Below are positions 10,501 through 21,000 of a stretch of DNA of 64,000 nt, piece by piece. The stretch comes from Hexactinellida sp. DTS-2022 (lineage: Eukaryota > Porifera > Hexactinellida). How positions within the stretch are numbered: the stretch's first letter is position 1; the number at the start of each line of letters is the position of its first letter. The stretch covers positions 2,790,001 through 2,854,000 of the forward strand of contig JAPNXP010000011.1 of the NCBI GenBank assembly GCA_028753945.1, given 5' to 3'. The translations under genes were made by a program, and so were the position numbers. The notes beneath the pieces are model-generated. The model saw nothing but the letters and a program-made list of their open reading frames with translations. It was not told the DNA's origin and did no database searches.

Positions 10501-13500
10501 TTGAACAAGCTATATATTCTGAATTTTTGCTTGCTGAGAAAGATGGCGAAGTGGATGATGTGTTTTGTTCTCTTCCTAGCAACGACATAGAATCTATAAA
10601 ACTCATCGATGAATCGAGAGAATGCACTCGCAGTTTCGCATCTAACTCAATAAGGTCTGAACAACTCAAGCAAAAAAGACAATATGATAAAAAAGTTACC
10701 CAAAAGAAGTTTGTTATTTTAATTAATAAGTATAAAATAAGAGTACAGTATAATTAAATTGAATTTAGACATGAAATCAAGGAAGGTGACAAAATCATTT
10801 TCACCAACATGCCAAAGTTAAAAAAGATGCCGAAAACTCAAGGACAGGACAAATATCTCGGTCCCTTCACAACATCTAGGATTACTGATAGCCACGCAGT
10901 GATTTCTAAAGAGGAGTTAGGATCCAAAAAAGACAAGAAAGTACCTCTTCACATTGCACGCCCTTACCATCAGCGCTGTAGTAAATCCAGCAAGCCGATA
11001 TCCAGGAAGAGAAAGGGTGATGATACTTCGGAATGTGAGAGCAAACGAAACAAAGCTTCAATCGTATGTCTTATTTTGATTAGATAATTTACTGACTTGC
11101 AAGCTTTGAACTTTTATTATCCAATTTAGACTCCCCAAGTAGAGTTTGGATTTTCTAATGAAACTATTCATCGTCACTTATCTCAATTCAAGGTAAACAC
11201 GAACTTGTGCCATTTTTCAATTGTTGACATGATTAGAATATCAAAGTTTAATTAACTATCACAATGATGATGAATACTGCACAAATTTAATATTTTCTTT
11301 CTTGTATGCAATTGTAATAATTATTACTCACTAGATTATCCTTCAAGAAAACGTGAGGAAGGGTACTTTCATTACTCCTTTGCATGAAGATCTACACTCA
11401 AAATTAAATAGATTTCACCTTTTTGTTCCTAATATCTTCATTTTTCAATTTATGAAAGATTCGAACGAAAATCAAATGGTAAATAAGTCGTATAACTTAC
11501 TATATACAAACTTGGACTTTACTTAAGTTTTATTTACAGAAGCAAGAGATTAGGGAGACTGTACTTTCCTGGACTACAGAAATATATCCGAATTTTGGGG
11601 ATACTTTAGCCGCTAAATATGCCGAAAAAGTGTTGTATGGAATTGTAAGTTTTTTAAGCATAGTCTTATTATAATACTTTGAATTTTAGTGAAATAATTT
11701 ATGTTGTTAGGCTATCCAGTATCTCAACACTATGCTCTGGCAAACATTCCCCGACGATCTAGACTTGACATCTCCAGAGATTCCAATTGAAAGTCCCAAA
11801 ATCAGTATTCTATCGGAAGATTGGATTAAAGGAAAATGCCAATTGTATGGATTTCAATTCGAATCTCTAATACAGCAACCCGAAAACCACAAAGGAAAAT
11901 CTCTCAGTGGCTATCAACCATCGGAGACAGAAAGAATTGCAGGCGATGGCAACTGTTTATATAGATGCTTCTCAAAGATCATGACTGGATCTCAAGATTA
12001 CCACCCTGAACTTCGCGCCCTCATTTCTAACTATCTCGCAAGTGAGGGTACAACAGGGAAGATGGCATGGTACTTCAAACAAAAGCAGACAACTCCATGT
12101 AATTACCTACTTGACGAAACCCCTACTTACCTAGATGGAGCTTGGGGAAGTGACGTGGAAATTATGGCTTTTTCAGCGATCCTAAACGCAGATATCTACG
12201 TCGGAAATAATGATAGCCACCGACAAGGCTCTCTTATTCGTGAAGTAAGATGGAATTTGATTAGAGCGAGTAAGAACCCCGAAGTTGCTATTTACATCCA
12301 AAACTTCAACTTACATTATGAACCTGTCATTTCTATGATGAATTCCCCCACTCCTTCTTATGGAGCTACATCAGACGATGTCGTGACAATCTAATAAATG
12401 AATTCCAGTTTTCGAAAGCGCTCAAAGGCAAGGTACACCGAACTTTGTGGGGACCTCTGCCCGAGGTTATTCAGGCGACGCAATCCCTATCATGGCGAGC
12501 CCAGATAATGGAAACGCGACCTGCAACGGCATGTCCCCAGTGGCGATTTATCAAGTAACACTCAACCAACACATCTCAATCTAAAGTGTATTGCGGGAAA
12601 GGCAACGCAACTGACGAGTCCAAGCCGGGACGAAACACAAATAATATCAGGTGAGTTGAAATTAATTCATTGTTTTAGCTGAGAGTGTCTGTTTAAATTA
12701 GGGCTGAAACAAATATTCGAATATTCAAATCTTCATTCGTTTTGAAGACTAAGCAATAATAAGCATTAAATCAAATTCAAGACTCTAACTAAATACAGTA
12801 AAAAATATTTTTTAAATGTTACAATAGTTTAATAATCCTAGCGATAAAGTATTAGACACAAGTTAGTTATTACTTATTACAAAGGTTAGTTTAGGTAGGA
12901 ATGAACGTATATTGACGATCTCTCCAATCTAAACACAAGTCATGTTGTCATCGAAAAGTAGTTAGCGAATATCCGGTTCAATCTAATATTCTTTCAAACG
13001 TATATTCGTTTGGAAACGAACGAATATTCGTTCAATCATATCGAACGAATATTATAATATTCGGTATATTCGTTTCAGCCTTAGTTTAAATACAGTCGAC
13101 TCCGCTAAATTGGGTAACTTTCCTAGGGTAGTTTGACCCAATTCAGCAGAATCGACTGATGTATGTGTTTTGTCTGAGCTGTGTCTGGTTTATATAGTTT
13201 AGTATTATAATTGCAATAGTTACGCTATATATGAGTACCTGCTATCTGGAATTCACCACCAGCTTAGGAATAGGAGAGTAATATCAGCTAGGTTATAGCG
13301 GTACAGGTATAGTGTAGCTATTGTATTGTATGTGTCTGGTTTATATAGTTTAGTATTATAATTGCAATAGTTACGCTATATATGAGTACCTGCTATCTGG
13401 AATTCACCACCAGCTTAGGAATAGGAGAGTATTATCAGCTAGGTTATAGCGGTACAGGTATAGTGTAGCTGTTGTATTGTATGTGTCTGGTTTATATAGT

Positions 13501-15513
13501 TTAGTATTATAATTGCAATAGTTACGCTATATATGAGTACCTGCTATCTGGAATTCACCACCAGCTTAGGAATAGGAGAGTATATCAGCTAGGTTATAGC
13601 GGTACAGGTATAGTGTAGCTGTTGTATTGTATGTGTCTGGTTTATATAATTTAGTATTATAATTGCAATAGTTACGCTATATATGAGTACCTGCTATCTG
13701 GAATTCACCACCAGCTTAGGAATAGGAGAGTATTATCAGCTAGGTTATAGCGGTACAGGTATAGTGTAGCTGTTGTATTGTATGTGTCTGGTTTATATAG
13801 TTTAGTATTATAATTGCAATAGTTACGCTATATATGAGTACCTGCTATCTGGAATTCACCACCAGCTTAGGAATAGGAGAGTATATCAGCTAGGTTATAG
13901 CGGTAGTGGTATAGTGTAACTGTTGTATTGTATGTGTCCTGTCTAAACTGTGTCTGTGTATTTATAGGCTAACTAATAATTATTCCCTCTAGCCATTTAT
14001 TTTGTATATGCTTTTGTAAATTGTATCATAATTATAGTGTATTTTGTAATATATTTGATATTTCCGATGATTTCGTATTGCAAAGCTTGTTATATAGTAT
14101 ATGATCTATGTAGTTATATTTAGTTTGGGTTGGGTTTTAGTAATCAACATTTATTTTAATCTAATTGGATCGTATTAATAGTAGACATGTCAGACCGTTG
14201 GGATAATACATTACGATAAATTGGAAGATGCCTGGAGCAGAAAGAAATATTATCTAAATAATTTAAATTATCATGAAAGTTGAAACAGGTCTAAATGACA
14301 AAAAGTATAGAAATATAAATTAAAATGAAGAAAAATTAGTTATTGAGAAGAATTAATGTTGAACTGTATGAATTGTATTACTAAGTTATCAAGAACGAGT
14401 TAAAATCAGACGGTATACCAGTATCTAATACAATGTCTGAAAATTCTATGCGTCTGAAACATCCATGGTACACTAATACAATGTCTGAAAATTCTATGCG
14501 TCTGAAAATTCTATGCAACAGAACTAATCAAATAATAGTTTATTTAATATTAATAATACAAAATTAACTATCAAAATAAATCAGTAACCTGGTAACTTTA
14601 TTCTCAATGTGGAATTCATAGTGGACGTTTACCATCGCCTGCGCCAGCACATCATAAGTATGATGGCCTATCAGCCTGATGCACGCGAGCACAGCTTGCT
14701 GCCTCTGCCTGGTGGTGTGGTCCAACCAGTGGACAGTCATGCCCAGGTAGCCTTTCCTGTGAGCAGACCAGCAGTCAGCTGTGGTGGCCACCCACTGAAC
14801 ATCGCCGAGAATTCTAAAAAATACAAGGTATAAATTTGAATATTTAATTAACTCAAGTATTATTATAATTAAAAGTATGTCAATTACCTAATCAAGTACT
14901 GCTTCAAATTAGTAAACGAATGAACGATTCGCCTGCCCAGTGTCCTCCTCGAGATGGAGCTCTTGCTGGGGTTCAGCGTCTTGATCAGCCTCTGGAACGT
15001 GTCAGACTCTACAACGTGGAGTGGCAGCATGTTGGTTACGAACAGGTCCACAATCCTTTGATCCACAGCAGCTTGGGGTACACTACTGACAGTAGTACCG
15101 ATGCTAAAGGACTCGCCTATGGTTTGCTGGCGTGCTTTCTTGGCAGAGGGAGGGGAAAACGAACTCAATACTACCGAAGTGCTGCTGCCGCTGCTCGAAC
15201 CAGAATAAAAGCACCGCTTGCCTTTTCCACGAACAGAACCTGCCTTGAGCTTTTCCTCAAACTGCATGAAGTTAACTGGATGTGTTCTCTTGATGTGCTG
15301 CTTGAGGTTGTTGAGGCTTGTCATGTGCCCCTTGATTAGCACAGTCTTGGGTAGGCACACCTGGCATTGGAAAATCAATTTGTCACCTACACCTGACTTT
15401 AACAAGAAGTAGTCGTTCAAGTGTGGCCAGGGGCTTTGCTCCAGCTGAGGTCCAGTTGTACATGCACTTTCAATCTCCAAGATGTCCATATAATCAAATT
15501 CTTGAGAAGCCAT
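7548..15513 (-). CDS. hAT-1 transposase (BED finger, four exons, two coding breaks)
   Basis: Exons inferred from GT-AG sites: 15513-14888, 14813-14589, 8991-8385 and 8236-7548. Exon 1 starts MASQEFDYMD and carries a BED-type zinc finger (CQVC ... HIKRTH). Exon 2 has the first catalytic Asp block TADCWSAHRKGYLG. Exon 3 begins in TTTDNGSNFVKAF (second Asp) and holds the CAAHKFNLV block. Exon 4 ends with the hATC dimerisation region SSAAVERLFSMGKDIL (catalytic Glu). The reading phase is kept across the 14813-14589 / 8991 junction (TRTTTDNG). Two breaks are seen: the expected Trp of the TRWNS motif is a TAG stop near 8521-8523, and there is one frameshift near 7915-7925. Otherwise the family blocks are present in order. 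Intron 2 hosts the Ginger element, which splicing could remove. Confidence 0.9.
9052..9112 (+). repeat. Ginger 5' terminal inverted repeat
   Basis: 61 bp, identical to the complement of 14461-14521. It contains two direct copies of GCATAGAATTTTCAGAC, a likely transposase-binding motif. A weaker copy follows near 9123. Confidence 0.95.
9211..12394 (+). CDS. Ginger1-type integrase-like transposase with OTU domain (10 exons)
   Basis: Exons read from GT-AG sites: 9211-9351, 9421-9594, 9662-9973, 10133-10239, 10301-10708, 10769-11063, 11130-11192, 11335-11478, 11540-11644, 11711-12394. The spliced frame stays open for about 810 codons. Residues about 60-115: HHCC zinc-binding domain (HDRLAH ... 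CDIC). About 130-245: integrase core with D (GMDLICDL), D (QHDQGKEF) and E (NGLVEAHNK), so the DDE triad is complete. Near residue 410: KYLGPFTTS, the GPY/F motif. The last exon holds an OTU-like cysteine protease with Cys in GDGNCLYRC and a candidate His in FNLHYEPV. Family role: integrase-type cut-and-paste transposition; the protease may remove ubiquitin, but its function in Ginger is not established. ATG at 9211 was chosen as the first Met in the frame leading into the zinc domain. Confidence 0.88.
12699..13083. mobile_element. hAT-like MITE inside the Ginger element
   Basis: 385 bp with termini TAGGGCTGAAAC and GTTTCAGCCTTA, flanked by perfect 8-bp duplications GTTTAAAT (12691-12698 and 13084-13091). 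The subterminal regions are rich in ATATTCG repeats. It lies 3' of the Ginger gene, so it leaves the coding sequence untouched. This makes a three-level nest: MITE in Ginger in hAT. Confidence 0.9.
13093..13158. mobile_element. pogo/Tigger-like mini-element
   Basis: 66-bp near-palindrome from CAGTCGACTCCGCTAAATTG to a complementary CGACTG end, preceded by TA. Related ends with CTCCGCTTAA appear at 31570, 31818 and 53787. The CAGTNNACTCCGC start and TA flank fit pogo/Tigger-type MITEs. Confidence 0.55.
13181..13933. repeat. Tandem array, five units of about 151 bp
   Basis: Units begin GTGTCTGGTTTATATAGTTT at 13181, 13332, 13483, 13633 and 13784, with a degenerate start at 13934. Periods are 151, 151, 150, 151 and 150 bp. 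The copies are nearly identical, differing by single bases and a one-base indel in the GTATTATC/GTATATC stretch. The array lies between the OTU exon and the 3' TIR of the Ginger element. No protein frame or motif was recognised. Confidence 0.93.
13934..14460. other. Ginger 3' non-coding tail
   Basis: AT-rich DNA between the tandem array and the 3' TIR. An extra direct copy of the TIR core (AATACAATGTCTGAAAATTC) lies at about 14429-14450 just before the terminal repeat. Nothing else recognised. Confidence 0.5.
14461..14521 (-). repeat. Ginger 3' terminal inverted repeat
   Basis: 61 bp, exact complement of 9052-9112, ending in GCAACA and followed by the GAAC target duplication. Confidence 0.95.
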
Positions 15514-15748
15514 ATTGACTAATAAATGTATAAAATGCAAAATCACATTAGTGTTTGTATTGATAATCTCAAAATATTTGAAACTTAAATTTTTTTTTAC
15601 GTTAACGGACTTGTAAAGTTAACGGAAGTTAATTAAGTCCGTTAACGATTTCAAAGTTAACTTAAAAGTTAATCGTTAACGGAAAAATTAACTTCCTTTA
15701 ATTAACGATTAACGGATTAACGGATTAGTGCCCAGCTTTGTGTATATG

Positions 15749-16226
15749 TTCCATAATAGAATGGCCACAGGAAATTTCTAAGCTATAACTGCTATATGTG
15801 TTTTAGCGGATCGTTAATAATTTGAAAATAATTTGATAATGATCATTTTTGTCTCTCAGCTCCAAAGAAGAAATTTGAGAAGTTAATACACATTTGGATC
15901 AATTTGACAATTTGAATAGATTGGAATGTTAAATTTAGAATGTAAAAGAAGAGTAAGCTACATTGCAGATACAAAAAGAAATCCTAGCAAATTGAGAACC
16001 AGAACCGCTATTTAAGGAATTTGTAAATACATTCTTTCATCTTTAACAGAAGCCAGTTTTAGCTATAGGTACTCAATCAAGTTAATTTTTGAAGTACTTT
16101 ATAATTACACAATTCTAAATCTATTTATTTCATAGTTTAGAAATTTCCACACCTCGAAATTTTCAACTATTCCTTGCCCCAAACCACTGTGGAATACTTG
16201 TAGTTCTTTTAACGTCTTAATTCCCT
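15749..16226. other. Non-coding stretch
   Basis: AT-rich flank of hAT-1. No gene, terminal repeat or tandem repeat recognised. Confidence 0.35.
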
Positions 16227-17515
16227 GGGGCCTTGTTCACTAAACTAGTTAAACTTTAACTTTAACTAAGTATAAACTAAGTATTTACTTACTAAGTAAA
16301 TACTTAGTTTACACTATATTGTGATTTAATTTAAAATTCAAGAAGATTCAACATTGACAGTATTTAAGATTTTAGTAGTGTTGAAATACAATTTTGATCT
16401 ATAAAATTTTTTATTACGATTAATCACAACTTGACTATTATTTTTGAATGGCACTATTTCTTTTATAAATTGAGGCTGAAACACCTCAGAGTCTAACCCA
16501 TCGACGAAGCTTTCGAGATCGACTGAATCCACTTGATGCTTACAACGATTTCGAGTTTATCAGTTGCTATAGGCTAACTCGAAATATTTTTTCATGCAAC
16601 TACACGAAAAAATTGTAGGTTTCCTAAATCGATCCACTCACAGATCACATTCCATTCCAACTACTACCCAATTAGCTGTTGCACTACAATTTTTACGAAA
16701 GGTTCGTTCCAGACTGTAGTTGCAACCGCACACGGGATATCTCAACAATCAGTGTTAAGTTGCATTGGTGTTGTCTCAGATGCACTCTCCTCGTTTGCAT
16801 AGGAATATATAACCTTTCCCTACCAACAGAGACAAACTCTAGTTCAGCAGTCATTTTTAGATTATGCTGGATTTCCTTTGGTACTTGGATGCATCGATGG
16901 AACCCATGTACAAATCGTTGCACCGAAAAATAATAAAGAAATATTGGTAGACAGGAATAATGAACACTCGATAAATATCCAGGCAATATGTGACGATAGT
17001 TTGAAGTTCATTCATATTGTTTCGAAATGGCCAGGGAGTACACATGATGCATTTATATGGATACAATCGGGAATCAACCATAAAATTTTCAAAGGAGATT
17101 TACCAATTGTAAATGGATCGTTTCTCGGTGATAGTGGTTATCCGTTGCGTCCCCACTTATCTTATCTCCAAATTCACCTTTCGAGAGGAGACACAATCGC
17201 GCTTTCCTCAAGACTCGCAAGACAATTGAGTGTGCGTTTGGATTGTGGAAGAGCCGATGGATAACAATGCATAGAACTGGCGGAGACTGTTATATTCCTG
17301 ACAGAGTGTGCAGGCTGGTTATAGCAACGATGGTATTGCATAATATTTGTATTGACCATAGTATTTCATGGGAAACCGAAATGCTTCCGGAAATCGAAGA
17401 TATCCATGATGGCATACCTATTGATCCTATTTCCAGTGGAGAACTAGTGCTTCAATCAGTTATTGAAGAATATTTAATTGACATATGTAACAAAAAGTTA
17501 TTTATTATGGCATAA
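16227..17515 (+). pseudogene. PIF/Harbinger transposase relic
   Basis: A GGGGCCTTGTTCACTAAACT sequence at 16227 resembles a Harbinger 5' end, but no matching 3' end was found. Coding similarity runs from about 16541 (YNDFEFISCYRLTRN) through GSFQTVVATAHGISQQSV (about 16700), then GCIDGTHV (first Asp, about 16884), WPGSTHDAF, LGDSGYPLRP (second Asp, about 17130) and TIECAFGLWKSRW (Glu, about 17240) to MVLHNICIDH. This is the DDE_4 nuclease order of Harbinger/HARBI1 proteins. The pieces lie in several frames with stops between them, so it is not functional. The gene usually works with a separate Myb-like DNA-binding protein, and none is seen within the relic. Confidence 0.88.
16273..16311. repeat. 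Perfect 39-bp palindrome
   Basis: Nineteen bases beginning TAAACTAAGTATTTACTTA are followed by one central base and their exact complement. It lies just inside the candidate 5' end of the Harbinger relic, in a stretch of repeated CTAAGT/TTAACT motifs. It could be a transposase-binding site or a hairpin. Confidence 0.9.
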
Positions 17516-18090
17516 ATGATAAGGTTTTATAATTATTTTGAAGTCTATGAGTACAAATATAGTTAGCTATCTTTATCAGGGTACATAAAATAATTAGGCA
17601 GCGATCCAAGTAGATAGTGTGCAGAATAGGAAGCTTGAGTGGGTGGATACAGGAGTATTGATCATCTGATCAGGGACGTCGTGGCAATACAAGCCAACGG
17701 GGAATCCACGCTGGGCCCCCCTTGGGGGTTCCTAATTTGGGCTCCTAGTTTGATAAGGACCCCTTGGGGGCCCTAAGTCAGTAGCGGATTAACCATGGTG
17801 CCAAAGGAGCCTTGGAACCCAGCCTCGAATTTTAACCGGCCTCGCGGTGTTAGCATATATGGATAAAATTTGCCTGTTTTTAATAGGACTTTTGTTTTTA
17901 GATTTCAGATTTAAAGAGTTATACTCCACACAGTACACATACACTTTTTAGTGAACCTTATATTATAAATTTCTTAATTTATCTATGCCTAGTCACTATG
18001 ATATACATATACATATGTATACATAGTTAATTTTTAGGCAATTATCTTATTTTTCTCTCATATTCTAAGACATTGTGCATATAAATATCA

Positions 18091-21000
18091 ATGCTAAAAT
18101 TCAAGGGAGGTGCTGAAAAAGAAAGAGAGAAAAAACGAGAAGAACTGCGGCTACAGCAATTACTTCAGAAAACTCCGAATTGGATTTAATCTCTAACTAA
18201 TAGATTCTGCAAGTGAATTGCCTTTAACCTCTGATGCTGATCTTAGTGAAACATTTGAGCTTGAAATTGTATCTCAAAATGAAATTACCTGATCTGATTT
18301 ACGACAGCGTTGTCAAAGGATCAATTTGCTCCTTCAATGTTCCAAGATGATCTAGGATTATTGGTTAATGTTACAGAAGAAGTGTGTACTTACTTGATCG
18401 AACGCGGCAGTCGGTTATATCAACATTCAAACTATGATTTTTTCCGAGTCATGCACCACTGGTGGTCATCACAATCGTTATTGCAGCTTAAGTCTGTTTA
18501 CTCGTGTACATCCACTGAATGGCGAGAAAACATGGCGATCTTGGCTATGTTATTCACCATCTAAACGTCGCCTTTACTGTTTGTCTTGCAAGCTTTTCAG
18601 AAAGGATAATCTACAAATTGTTAATGAAGGATTTTGAGATTGGGGTCACGGACAAAGGTCTATATCCCGACACGAGAAAGGTAACAGTCACCTATCTGCA
18701 ATGTTCGCATTAAATTCACGCGGCCTTTCTTTGAGTCGCATTGATACTGATTTGGCCAAACAATTGAAAACAGATTGTAATTACTGGAAGAACGTGCTGC
18801 AACGTATAGTAGCTGTTGTCAAGTTCCTAGCGGAGCGCGGTTTGCCATTCCGTGGTCACGATGAGATCATAGGATCTCAGGCTAACGGTAATAACTTAGG
18901 TATTCTTGAACTCATTAGTCAATTTGACCCATTCCTTGCTGCCCACATCGATAAGTATGGTAATCGAGGCAGAGGACATGTATCATATTTATCATCAACT
19001 GTGTGCGTCGAATTTATCCAGATCATGGGTCAGAAATTGTTCCATCGATCATTCATGAATTGAAGTGTGCAAAATATTTTTCAGTATCCATAGATTCTAC
19101 ACCAGATATTACTCATATTGACCAGCCTACGTTACTTGTGTATTACGCTATGTCTTGCATGATGGACCAGTTGAACGTTTTGTGAAATTTATTGAAATTG
19201 GTGGACATACTGTAGTCCAGCGTCATAGCCATAAAATTTCACAAGATTGTTCATTTTTTTGATAAAAGCACCAAAATTTGTACACATGTACTTTGATGTA
19301 GTGCGAACATCTTTGGATATTGAGGCAATTGAAAGAGTGTCTATATCGGCCATGACAGCTCGCCAAAGTAACCACGTCCGATAGTGTTCGCCGGACGTGT
19401 TTCCCATAAAAACTTGTGCAAATTAAGTTATATCGTCTTTTTATTGTTGAATTCGGTTTCGAAGTAAAATTTCCGATAATTTGATATATCACATGACCAT
19501 ATTTGGAAGAATTTTTTCCATAGCAACGCTGGAATCTATCAGGAATGTGTCAAAAATTCCTTTCTCCAATTGTGTCCTTACCCAATCGATTGACCCCTCT
19601 TTCGACTCCACTCAACTACCTGAGTATACTTATGCACATACCGACCCTGTAAAACGTGATTTGATAAAATTATTCGATATATATGGTAAATCACGGTGAA
19701 TATCGAATAATTTTATCAAATCACGTTTTACAGGGTCGGTATGTGCATAAGTATACTCAGGTAGTTGAGTGGAGTCGAAAGAGGTGTCACTCGATTGGGT
19801 AAGGACACAATTGGAGAAAGGAATTTTTAACACATTCCTGATACATTCCAGCGTTGCTATGGAAAAAAATCTTCCAAATATGGTCATGTGATATATCAAA
19901 TTATCGGAAATTTTACTTCGAAACCGAATTCAACAATAAAAAGACGATATAACTTAATTTGAACAAGTTTTTATGGGAAACACGTCCGGCGAACACTATC
20001 GGACGTGGTTACTTTGGCGAGCTGTCATGGCCGATATAGACACTCTTTCAATTGCCTCAATATCCAATAATGTTCGCACTACATCAAAGTACATGTTTAC
20101 AAATTTTGGTGCTTTTATCAAAAAAATGAACAATTATATGGTTGTGCCGCTGCACTACTGGTGAAGAGTTGGTCAACAGTCTACTCATGTTTTTGGAACA
20201 AGCTGGCATAAACATTAATGATTGTCGTGGTCAATCATACGATAACGCTTGTAACATGAGTGGAAAATACATTGGTGTACAAGCTCGCGTGCGCGAAAAG
20301 TATTCGAAGGCGGATTATATTCCATGTTTTGCCCACTCATTAAATTTGGTTGGGAAATGTGCCGCTGACACTTGTACTGCTTCTGTTTCCTTCTTTGATG
20401 TAATTCAGGGGATTTACGATTTTTTCTGTCGATCCACATACCGCTGGGCTACCTTAGTCAAAGCATTGGAAGCAGGAAATGCACTGGTTGTAAAGAGATT
20501 AAGTGATACTCGTTGGTCCGCACGTGCGGATGCATGAGATGCCTTACTAAGAGGATATACAAATATTCGCGGAGCTTTAGATCATCTTAGTAGGATTAGA
20601 ACACAAAAATGGAAGCGCGTAAAGAAGCCTAGGGTCTAGCAGATAAAATGCGTACTCTGGAAATCGGGTTCATGGCTGGGTTCTGGGCTGTGTTAATGGA
20701 AAGGTTTAACAAGTCCAGTATAATACTTCAGAGCGAGAAGTTGGATCTGAACGCAGCTGTCAAGATATTAGTATCATTGCGAGAGTAATCAGAGTATGTC
20801 GCTACTTTGCGTCCTAAATTTCAGGAATTTGAAGAGCGAGGAAGATTCCGATCTGGAGTTAATGTGTACAAAGAAGAAAGATGCAGAAAACGTAGAAGAA
20901 ACCCAATTTACGATGACGGGATTGCTAAAGATGCAGTTTTGACGGCAAATGATATGTTCAAAATTGAACAATTCCTATGTATTATTGACAACATCGACAC

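Larger units (their letters stand above)
9052..14521 (+). mobile_element. Ginger1-type DNA transposon, apparently intact
   Basis: 5,470-bp element bounded by perfect 61-bp terminal inverted repeats (9052-9112 and 14461-14521) that begin TGTTGCATAGAATTTTCAG and end TG...CA, resembling integrase-type ends. Flanks are GAAC on both sides (9048-9051 and 14522-14525), a 4-bp target duplication. Published Ginger1 elements are described with long TIRs, 4-bp duplications (typically CCGG or CCGT), a Gypsy-like integrase with GPY/F motif and an added OTU or Ulp1 protease domain. This element fits apart from its target sequence. It lies in intron 2 of hAT-1 in the opposite orientation. It carries a hAT MITE (12699-13083), a pogo-like mini-element and a tandem array. 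The perfect TIRs, exact duplication and open gene indicate a young insertion. Confidence 0.92.
7200..15740 (-). mobile_element. hAT-1: full-length hAT transposon carrying a nested Ginger element
   Basis: The termini are CAAAGGTGGGCAC at 7200 and GTGCCCAGCTTTG ending at 15740, 12 of 13 matching as inverted repeats. They are flanked by perfect 8-bp duplications TGTATATG at 7192-7199 and 15741-15748, diagnostic of hAT insertion. Subterminal regions (7216-7340 and 15600-15725) are dense in GTTAACGGATTAACG-like repeats, probable transposase-binding sites. Total length is 8,541 bp, of which 5,470 bp is a Ginger element in an intron, so hAT-1 itself is about 3.1 kb. The gene is on the minus strand and its coding DNA is clearly richer in GC than its surroundings, suggesting a fairly recent arrival. 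Confidence 0.93.

Noticed and set aside
9211-10708. Gypsy LTR retrotransposon integrase
   Set aside because: No reverse transcriptase, gag or LTRs are present. Long TIRs, a 4-bp duplication and an OTU exon mark a Ginger-type DNA transposon.
13181-13933. CRISPR-like array
   Set aside because: Units are about 151 bp, contiguous and without unique spacers; this is a tandem repeat in a eukaryotic transposon.
16338-16532. Minus-strand frame before the Harbinger relic that resembles a transposase N-terminus (EVFQPQFIKE)
   Set aside because: All recognisable Harbinger blocks are on the plus strand. The similarity is short and could be chance, so no inversion is claimed.
19189-20164. Open frames of 60-90 codons in the arms of both foldback copies (for example one starting MGNTSGEHYRTW)
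   Set aside because: They occur on both strands because the arms are inverted copies. They lack any domain, and the frames follow from arm sequence identity rather than separate conservation.
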